A stretch of DNA of 64,000 bases from Limnephilus marmoratus (taxonomy: Eukaryota; Arthropoda; Insecta; Trichoptera; Limnephilidae). The notes below the pieces were generated by a model, which did no database searches, had not been told where the DNA came from, and was given only the letters and a program-made list of their open reading frames with translations. Below are positions 55,137 to 64,000 of this stretch, piece by piece. The stretch spans positions 53,246,508 to 53,310,507 of the forward strand of contig OU862921.1 in assembly GCA_917880885.1 (NCBI GenBank). The letters run 5' to 3'. A program made the position numbers and the translations under genes. Numbering within the stretch: the first letter of the stretch is position 1; every line of letters starts with the position of its first letter.

Positions 55137-56810
55137 GGTAACGAGAACAAGCAACCGAAAACTATAAAAGTGTATAAAGTTTGTTTTATTAAAATGATTT
55201 TAAATAGGTATGTAGGTACCTACGTCTTCATAAATTCGTGGAGCTTTGTTTATTGGTTATCACAATTTTTTGGTGCGCCTGTCATGTTAACGTTTTCATT
55301 TATCTTTTTTAAATTCTCACGATGCCAATTACAAAGCTAGATTGTATTTCCCAAAAAAATATTTAAAAAAAAACAAACGTGGTCATCCAAACACCTTAAT
55401 TCGGATATTCCTAAAAATAATTGAACAAAAAATTCTCACCCCTCTCAACCGAGCCCATTTATCAAATTATGCACTTTGATTAATCACATCTCAGCGGTTT
55501 GTTAAATTTACTCTTACGCCATTTAAAACCTGTTCCGAGGCTCCCAATTAATCAAAATTATAAATAAAATGGTGCCCCGTAACCCTTTCGTGTTTTAGTT
55601 CCATTTTTACAATTTCAGACCGCGCTTATGTACTCCTACCTACCCCTAGGTGGGCAAGAGGGACTTTTTCTCTAAACCCTAATATGTTGAAGTCTTTTAT
55701 GAGGGGTGGTAGATGAATCACAGTCCAGCAATAATTTAATTCGCTTTCAAACGAAAAAAACAGACGTATTTAGGAAGCTGGTAAATTTTCAGACATATTT
55801 TTTATATTTCTATTTAAGAAATATCAAAAACGTTATGCTCTAATTAGCAAATTGGTGGTCATTACCTATATTCAGAAATGTACATCGTGGCGAAAGTGGA
55901 CAGTCTATTAATAAATGTTCTAATTCTGTATTTTTAATCGCAAATATTGGAAAACATGTTTGACCTTATGACTCACTTAATTTATAAGAGGCGAGACATT
56001 TTTGCGATCACGTTAAAACGGTTTGTTACGGAAGTTTTTTTATTTTTTGCGAAACTTTTGTAACGTTTTCAAATAATGAATTTATTGTTTGATTTATGTT
56101 AGATATTTGTAGAAATAATTCCGTTGTACTTGAATCAGGTATTTATTTCCTAATGAGAACCAAATTATTGTATGACGGAAATGTTTCAATTAGTTTTTGG
56201 TATTAAATTAAAATTTAGGAAATTTAATTTTCAGTACGCGTAATGGTTGATTCGTGCATACCAACCAAGGGCTTAATTGCCAACTTTCTTTGAAATATGT
56301 GAGTACAGAGTTAAATTAAGAGTTTAACGTCGCTGATAAACGAGCAAATTAAGTTGCCTATTATTATTGCACATTGTCCAATAATTGTCTTGGCCATCAA
56401 TAAAATTGTGGTAGGGCAAGGTGTTGGTAGTTGTCGTAATAATTCGATCTCCTGTAATAACTGCATTAAAATTATATAAAATTAAAAAAATAAAATTGTG
56501 AAAATATGTATTAATTTTAATGGTCTTCGAAATTATGACAGTTTTGGTAGCGGGTAGGTGGCGAACAGAGACGCACATATATACGTAACAGAACAAACGG
56601 TACCGAGAAGGAGATAAATTTGACACGGCAATATTATCGTAATATCGGTATCCGAGTGAACGGCAATAGTGAAGGGCAAAACGTAGGCAAGAATATAGAC
56701 ATTACACGACAATCTCGCGCAATCTTAACCAACAATACGGAAATTTTGAGGAAAATTCCTTACCTGCAATAAATCGTCGGAAATAGTTGCTCGTTAAAAA
56801 GAGTGGGTAA
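55137..56810. other. no gene recognised
   Basis: AT-rich DNA. The frame 56324-56626 (-) has no domain. Confidence 0.5.
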
Positions 56811-57739
56811 AGTTCGGATTATGGGCGAAATTCCTAAAAAATAAAAGTAGTTATCTTTATACTAACTTTGGTTCGGGGAATCCGAATCTGAAAGAATTAG
56901 GTTGGGGCAAGCAAATATAAACTGAATTACACGACTTAAAAAATTTCGATACACAAACAATCTGCAATAAATTAATGACACATATTTTTTGGGCGATACT
57001 CCGAAAGAAGAAATTTAATTATCTTTATACTAACTTTGGGCTGGGAAATCCGAATCTGAAAGAATTAGGTTTCTCTCGGCAATATTAACTGAGTTAAACG
57101 ACTGCACAATTTTGAATTCATACACAATATAACAGGCCATTTTGGACGCTTTCTGACAATAAATATCATAGAAAAAACCAAAGATATTACATATTACCAC
57201 ATAAAATTAAGTGTTGCCATTAAGCAATAATATCAATAACGTAAAAAAACATGTTTATAATTTCAGTAATTATTTTTTATAAATTTTATTCACTTTTGTA
57301 TCACAAACCATGTTACACAAACCTAGCCTAGCCGTTAAACTACTTGAAAACTGGGATGTTTTCTTGCCTTGACGCGAGTAGGCGCTACGAAGGGGGCACT
57401 TTCTTTTTTATCACAAACCATGTTACACAAACCTAGCGTAGCCGCTAAACTACTTGAAAACTGGGATGTTTTCTTGCCTTGACTCGAGTAGGCGCTACGA
57501 AGGGGGTACTATCTTTTGTATCACAAAATATCTTTGGTTTTTTCTATGGCATTGTTGAGAGCGTCAAAAACGTTAAAATTACCTGTAAACTGTGTATGAA
57601 TTCAAAATTTTGCAGTCGTGTAATTCAGTTTATATTTGCTTGCCCCAACCTAATTCTTTTAGATTCGGATTTCCCGGCCCAAAGTTAGTATAAAGATAAC
57701 TAGTTTTATTTTTTAGGAATTTCGCCCATAATCCGAACG
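56811..57739. mobile_element. foldback-type element with ~130-170 bp inverted arms
   Basis: The left arm AGTTCGGATTATGGGCGAAA, TTATCTTTATACTAACTTTG, GAATTAGGTTGGGGCAAGCA (56811-56940) is the inverse of 57612-57739. A second left block (57019-57187), including AATTTTGAATTCATACACA and ATAGAAAAAACCAAAGATAT, pairs with 57527-57702. The left arm block is thus partly duplicated. The ~340-bp centre holds a 110-bp tandem duplication. No coding capacity and no TSD identified. Confidence 0.75.
57301..57520. repeat. 110-bp tandem duplication inside the foldback element
   Basis: Two units starting TCACAAACCATGTTACACAA (57301, 57411) and containing GAAAACTGGGATGTTTTCTT. A few substitutions (CCTAGCCTAG/CCTAGCGTAG, GACGCG/GACTCG). 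A third start at 57521 is cut short. Confidence 0.9.
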
Positions 57740-60365
57740 TTTTCCAAAAGAGTTTCTTGTTTACCAGAGCCTTAACGATTTCGGGTCCAATGATGGCTCG
57801 GAATGAAAATTGGCACTATCTATTTCCCAGGATTTTCAGTTTAAAATCAAAAGGAAAGCCCTACTGCCGATTCTGTCCATTGCAAAGTGGCGGGGCCTTC
57901 TAACACCCTCGGCCTGGCCCATTCATCATTGTTAACTCCGTCGAGTGGGATTCCCGCCAAGGCGGTACAGCGGGTGGGTGGTGGATGGGTGGGCCCCTGG
58001 GTGCGAGGCCTGGACGTTCAGGAGGCCCCGGATCGGATCTCCTCCGGGTCTAAGCTATCATAATATCCGCCTTAAATGGTTATCAGACAATCAATGTGCA
58101 ACAACTTTAAAAAAAAAAACGGTTATTTTTTCATTAAGCCGCGAGTTTTAAAGAAACAAAAGCGAGTTAATTAATTTTACGCATTATTTATTTTATTCAA
58201 ATATATTTCGCCCAGAGGGCTTTACGCTTTTACATAAATTTAGTTCGTATAATTTTAACACGAGAAATAATTTTGAACATAATAAACATAAAATTACAGT
58301 TGATAAGCAATACACATAGAAATAAAAATACATGATTTTTTAGAAAAAGTTCTTTACGTACGCTTGACTTGGGGAGTAAGCTAGTGAATGCGTGACGAGA
58401 GCGTTATGAAAAAAGTGATCGGGCGAGGCGAACGGTCGGGCGAGGCGAACGGAAGTTGAGAGGGAGATATAAGTTGGTGAAGTTTTACTTCAGTCTTGTG
58501 GTCTAAAGCACACTCGTTTTTTTTTAAATACAGTGTTCAGATAGGTTTATAAGGAGACAACCGAAGGTTGAATAAGATTGGAAAAGGTTTTTAAAATGAT
58601 CCACAAAATTCACCAAGTTATCATTGAACGATTGAACATGTCAATATCACCTGAGTATGGGTTTCCATAGCGTGAAATCGCTGAATTGAAGAATGCGCAA
58701 TATAATTGCGCTTATGTTTAAGTTTATAAGTTGCAGGAGAAACGGAGCAGTTTCATTTGGAGTTTAGTATTTTAAATAAGAAAGTTAAATAAATTTTCTT
58801 TTCTTGTATATGAATTTTTCGAGATTTTAGTTGGAAAGAATAATTTATTTATTCTGGCGAGATATTTAAATAAAAATTTATAAAACATGAATTTTTTCTT
58901 GAATCGCTGATAAATGATGTGAATTTTGTAAGAGGGAGACCAAACTAGTGAGATGTATTCAATTTGGCTTATACTCGTATATAACAGTGTTATAGCTTGT
59001 ATGGAATTTGAGTTTTCGGTTGTTCTTAAAAGCGTTTAACCAGCCAGCGGACGAAAATCCACATTTCGTCGAAAGTTGTTCTTACGATCGTGCAGGGCGG
59101 TTACAACGAGAAAGATTAATTATTCTCCGTACCAACTTTTTAAAATTATAACTCAATATCGAATTTATTTCAATCCAAATTAGCTTTAATTTATACCTTC
59201 ATCCAAAAATGCTGAAAGGCGTGATGATAAAACTATTAAAATAATGTACTTTTTGTAATTATTTTTTGATTATAAGTATTTATCATTTTTCAATAATGTC
59301 TAAATTTAATAAGAATGTTACCAAAATCTGAAATATATTAGTTTGTAAGTGCGCAAATAAATACACAAATGGACCAATTTTCGTCAAGAAACACATGTAC
59401 GTACATATTTTTTAATGATTTTATTGAAACTAAAATTAAAATTCTAAAACATACGTTTGCTAGATAATGTATTGATTTATTTTAATGCATGATTATATTA
59501 TTTGAAATGGGTGTGGTATAATACAAAATCTTTTTTGAAAATTTAATAAATCTGCTAACGACCTATGGAATAACCTTATTATACTAAAAATTTAAAAAAT
59601 TTCTAAAAATTTATTACATGCGAATGCTAGATAAAAGAACAATCTTTCGAAATCCATTTATAATTTTTTGTGGAAAAGAGTCAATACGTCTAAAATCTGA
59701 TTTGAAAATGACATATTTCTGGTTTTCTCTGGTAATGCCCTCTTAATGCGAAGCCAAGAGTTTTCATCCATTTATTCACAAATTGGTGGATGTGATTAGT
59801 AAAATTTAGTTCTTCATCCAAAATGATACCCAGAAGTATAAATACTATGCAATAAATATGTGAGTGCTTAATCGTAAGAACCTCCTTGTTGTCAGTAGCT
59901 TACTAGATAAATTTCGAATAGATTTTTATTTTCACAAGAAAGATGAAGCAGTGGGAAGCTGAAATCGCGTAACAGAAAGCGTAAAACGACGGGAGGCTTG
60001 AAACTAGAAGCAAAAAGAAGTGGGAAGCAACAAAACGTCCACTGGGGAAGCTGGAAGCGGGAAGCAAGAAACTGAAGGCGAGAAGAAACGTAAAGCCAAA
60101 ATAATCGGAAGGGAGAAACGAAGGAAAAGGCACAAACAATTTATGTATTTACTTTGATTCATATTGACATAATTATATTTCATAATGTTTTTCCCGAATG
60201 GGAATTCCCGTGCGTTTTACATTATCAATTTTTTTCATTCAATTTATATTATAATACTCGTACGTACAAGCTAACACCTATTACACTATTTTGGATATGT
60301 GCTCCTTTTTTGTATTTCATGATACTTTTAATTTTATGAGGTAGTTGCTTTTTCTACGTTGAGGA
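57740..60365. other. no gene recognised
   Basis: Includes a GC-rich stretch at 57940-58060 (CCTGGACGTTCAGGAGGCCC) resembling the middle of the SINE-like copy at 60366-60736, a 17-bp duplication CGGGCGAGGCGAACGG (58420-58452), and a purine-rich decayed minisatellite of GGGAAGC units (59980-60090). Frames 57945-58151 and 59903-60139 have no domain. Confidence 0.5.
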
Positions 60366-60736
60366 AAATTATTTCTCATGAGGGCCAATGTCATATTTGG
60401 GGATGTTGTGTAGAGGGTATTTTTAAGGAAAAGAGGGAGAGAAAGTTCTGGGAATGAAAAAAGGTGTGAGGGATCGGTGGGAATCTAGGGGTCAGAACGT
60501 CCAGGAGCGACGGCCGACCATCCATCCATCCATCCATCCCCCCCACTGCGGTGCAAGACGATGGTCACCAGACCAGGTCAGAGGGTATCGTCACCAGGTC
60601 AGAGGGTATCCCCGAACCGGCCTCTCCCGCTAAGTCACGAAACGGCGCGAACCACTTGGGGTGACCTATGGCAGGGATTTTGGTTATCCAATTAATGGTA
60701 TTCAGGGCGGCGGTACCCATGCCCGCGCCCCAAATT
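60366..60736 (-). repeat. SINE-like repeat, long copy (copy 7)
   Basis: Minus strand starts CAATTTGGGGCGCGGGCATG, GGTACCGCCGCCCTGAATAC, then ATTGGATAACCAAAATCCCT, GGTCACCCCAAGTGGTTCGC, TTAGCGGGAGAGGCCGGTTC and later GATTCCCACCGATCCC and CCTTAAAAATACCCTCTACAC. It carries a (CCAT)n block (60518-60539) and a duplicated CCAGGTCAGAGGGTATC (60571-60610). Confidence 0.7.
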
Positions 60737-61034
60737 GTATTACATTACACAGATCGTCTCACTTCAATCAGTCTGTGCAATATTCTATCAATTTCTAGTC
60801 CCGTAGTTTGGAATATATTGATGTTTATATTTTTTTGTAGGAGAGCGGTAATCTGTTGTTAAAGTTTTATGCTTTAGCAATTCCTTCATTCCTGCCAATT
60901 CTATATTGGATTATAAGGTTAAATTAAAAGCATAAATACCGGTTGATTAACATCGACAGAGCAAGTGTTCCAAATCAAACAAATGGGATGTGAGTGCTTA
61001 TTTATATCGTAATCTATAATTCAAGACTCGGCAT

Positions 61035-61122
61035 CCCCAAAGAGATTCCCTCCACACAGCATTCCCTCGGGGGTACATTGTTTACCTCAGACCTCTTGTG
61101 TTTGAACTAATGTAAAAAATGG
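61035..61122 (+). repeat. SINE-like repeat, tail fragment with A-run (copy 8)
   Basis: CCCTCCACACAGCATTCCCT, CCTCAGACCTCTTGTGT and GAACTAATGTAAAAAATGG match the family tail, with an internal deletion. Confidence 0.6.
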
Positions 61123-64000
61123 ATTTAACCGGCTTTACTTGACTTCTTCTACAATTTATCAAACAAAATAATTTTTTAAACCTTGAACGATTAATATTGT
61201 ATTAAATTTAAAATAAGATTAATGGATAAGATAATCGATTTTGACCTAGCTGGAAAAAGCTAAATCACTAATCTAACTAAATTGTTCGGTTAAAATGAGC
61301 CTAAGCCGCGAAAGTCACCACCCTGACCTAGGAATGAGGTCTAGTGATGTCTAGTAGCAGAGTTATAGCGGGGTACCAGGGTAGCAGGATGATATGATGG
61401 TGGTTGCTTGGTAGTTAGGTATCGGTCCCATCTCGCTAAGTGTGATTTGTGCCGGCTACACGCTGCGCCTCGCTGATTGGCCGCCAGGGTCGCAGTCGAA
61501 CCTTTTATCTTATTTTGGATTTTAATGAGAAGACTCGCACACTGCATATATTTATTTTCGGTCCCGCAATCTGCCGAATCTGACCTTACACCGGACGTGA
61601 GAAAAGAGTTATTTGTTTTTTAATCGAACGCTGTAAATCTGAATGCACTTTTTAAAAATATCGCTGATGCTGTGAAAAATAATAAGGTGCATTCAAATAT
61701 TACTAATTTATGATTTTGTTATTGGAACATGAAATTTCGGGCAGTCTTCTTGTAAGCCTGGTAACAACATTCCGATTTTTTCTCCTTCTGTTCTCTTTAA
61801 GGCGCCGCTACTCGCATTTCTACCGATTTCTTACATATATATCTCCCTTAAACATTTGAAGTTTTTAAGCTCTTGAAAAAATGTACTTTATTTTTGAAGA
61901 TAATATCTAGACGCGTTCCACGCCGAAACGCAAATTATATAAAATTCCCTCGACAGAAAAAAATCGCAAAGTATGCTCCGAAAATTATTATAAACACGTT
62001 TCTTTCAGTTATTTTACAAGTTATAGTTGTGAAAAAATTCACAATATTTCTATAAATTATACTTAAGATACGTTCCACGAGATTTTTGCTCTATTTTAAA
62101 CGAGTCGTGTTTTGTTAAACATTTTCGCAATTTTCGCATCGATTTTGTCGCTTTAAGTGTTAGCGCGCTCCTCTAACATTCGTAACTTCATATTTCTCCA
62201 TCATCTTCTTTTTGAGCCCGGTTGCGGCGCCTTAATAATCAATAGTAAATTTTCCGGTGACTCTATGACTATTTTACGTTGTATTGCGTTTATTGTAAGA
62301 ACCTCCTGCATCCTAGGTTTTGTTTACTATAACCATCAATATTTTCAAAGCTACTAACAAAAAACATGCAACATTGAATTTAAAACTTTTAATTCTTTGT
62401 GGATCTATCTACAAGTTGAGAATAAGTTGCATTTACGTGTATTCAAATGTTGCTGCTGTTTGCATGGTCCTGATAAAGAGGGCAGTATTTTTCTGCGTCC
62501 ACAACTTTGTTCCGCTTTCTGTTTTATATAACTTCATGTCCAGAATTTTAAATTTGCAAACATCCGCAACGAATTCCAATTGTAACTTTGTAGAACTTCC
62601 AACTTGGAAGAATACTTTGAATTCGAGGAAAATGTACAGATTTTTATTTTATTCGGAAATTAATGATTACGTGTCGTGCATTTGTAAGCAAATCATTAAG
62701 TAATCTCGTTACCATCAAAGTAACCCCTGTTATATTTTTGTTTGAGTAAAAAATCTTTTATCGCTGAATGTTTTCTGACAAATTATTCTGCAAACTTTTA
62801 AAGTCACCTAATATCTATCTACAGTCTTGTTTATTTTACAAATAAGTATTGAACATTTTTTCTTTGAAACTAACAACATTTAATAATATAAGTTTTGATT
62901 TATTTACATAATTGGCTTAAAAATGTTCAAGGAATTTAATTTTAATTTAAGCTTGTCTTTTTCAAACTCCTCCAAACAAAATGGGAAAGATGATTAATTT
63001 TTCGTAATTTCTATGCGTATGTTGTAATAATATTTCAAATTTTTAATGTCATCTTAGGCAACATGGTTCCCTAAATACTTACAAAATTCATTAGTTCATG
63101 TCACCGAAAAGTAAAACGGATTTTCTGACATTTTCGATATTTCGTCCACGGGAATAATTAATGATCTATTTGCTGTCATATTTACCTGAAGGGCCGTTTT
63201 TAGTTTACTTTATCATGTTCAGTTTCACCAAAGTGATAAATGAGTCCTTGGAGTACTCGAGTTCCATAGTTCACGGTTCTACGATACTTTCTTGGCAACT
63301 CGGAACATTCCTCATTAAAATAACAACTATCGGATAAGGGTATGTTAGCCCCAAATATCTCCGAACACAAATTAACTTAATTATAATTTATCTTGGAACA
63401 TGTATTGCAAAATTGAGACATGGGCGTACAATTTACCGTTTACGCCTCTTTGCAAACTAATTTCTCCTTAATGTTGGTACTGTCCTTAAATTCTTCCTCG
63501 TAATTCTGGGTCGCGGAGGTCATGCTGGGAAACCCTTCGTTACTTGTTTTCAGGGGTCAGTCCGATAGGTGAAGGAGGCTCATCGATATCTTTGATTATA
63601 CCTACATCATTATTAATTTAATGAAGATCCAAAAATCATGAAAATATTCACTAGCAGTGACTTTGAATAAATTGTGAAAAGCGATGAAGAAAATTTTAAC
63701 CCATAAGTAGTTCGCAAATATTGTTTGGTTATTAACATCATAATTAATTCTAGTGCACCTATTACCAACAACTACCTAAGAAACTAAACGTTTTATAAAA
63801 TCTATTTAATCCTCATACATATATATTTATTCACTGGATTGTTTTTGACCACATTTTGGCTAATTTGCAAACGCCCCAAGCATTCCCTGTCCAAAATGTA
63901 GCCAATAATATGATATTTTTAAACATTTATTGGAATTATTTCAAAAGTTAATTTATGATTTTCACATTTCAACAAGGCATGTCTCGTATCTCTTCTAAAT
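61123..64000. other. 2.9 kb without recognisable gene
   Basis: AT-rich DNA. The frames 61341-61547 (-), 62157-62357 and 62320-62703 (+) show no domain, signal peptide or conserved motif I can name. Confidence 0.5.

Noticed and set aside
58201..58560. Possible host promoter or 5' UTR with GGCGAGGCGAACGG duplication
   Set aside because: No downstream open frame or splice signals support a gene; only a 17-bp duplication.
62320..62703. 127-residue frame as a small membrane protein
   Set aside because: Hydrophobic residues come from AT-rich codons; no conserved motif, and a typical chance length for the composition.

Overview
The window is eukaryotic, AT-rich, intron-era intergenic DNA built almost entirely from transposable elements. 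Families present are Penelope-like elements (PLEs), Ty3/gypsy, RTE, Jockey-like and CR1/Rex-like LINEs, hAT and mariner. This mix, with decayed copies of many ages, suggests an arthropod, most probably an insect. The species cannot be named from the sequence. I found no host protein-coding gene, rRNA or convincing tRNA gene.

Layout. 470-3307: a decayed hAT transposon with an 8-bp near-perfect target-site duplication (TSD), split by a 5'-truncated LINE. 5053-5437: a TA-flanked MITE. 5622-7788: PLE-A, a 5'-truncated copy with an 87-bp inverted repeat and one nonsense codon in its GIY-YIG domain. 8490-8639: a 126-bp RTE end fragment with 12-bp TSD. 9070-9478: a hAT-type MITE. 11672-20455: a Ty3/gypsy element on the minus strand with identical 157-bp LTRs and TSD GACTC. 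Its protease region is split by PLE-B (about 15211-18970), whose 811-codon RT + GIY-YIG ORF is uninterrupted. 22739-23042: a MITE with long inverted ends. 23660-24150: a LINE tail.

31.4-42.1 kb is a Russian doll. Mariner transposase pieces flank a near full-length LINE (32416-41322). The LINE's ORF1 is hit by a LINE 3' fragment and by PLE-C (33547-37135). PLE-C is itself hit by a 1.4-kb hAT-type non-autonomous element and by a LINE tail. 44.9-49.0 kb: a Jockey-like ORF2 abutting a fragment of a second LINE. 52475-55136: a young 5'-truncated RTE with an open 836-codon reading frame, an 11-bp TSD and an unexplained poly(A) block at its 5' junction. 56811-57739: a foldback element. A dispersed SINE-like repeat occurs in at least nine full or partial copies.

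The parts most worth following are the PLEs. All three have 12-bp TSDs, all three end in hammerhead-ribozyme motifs, and one is coding-intact. The motif in PLE-A carries what looks like a compensated C3-G8 to U3-A8 exchange in the catalytic core. All boundaries, TSDs and stem pairings were read by eye, and family names rest on motif recognition without database searches.
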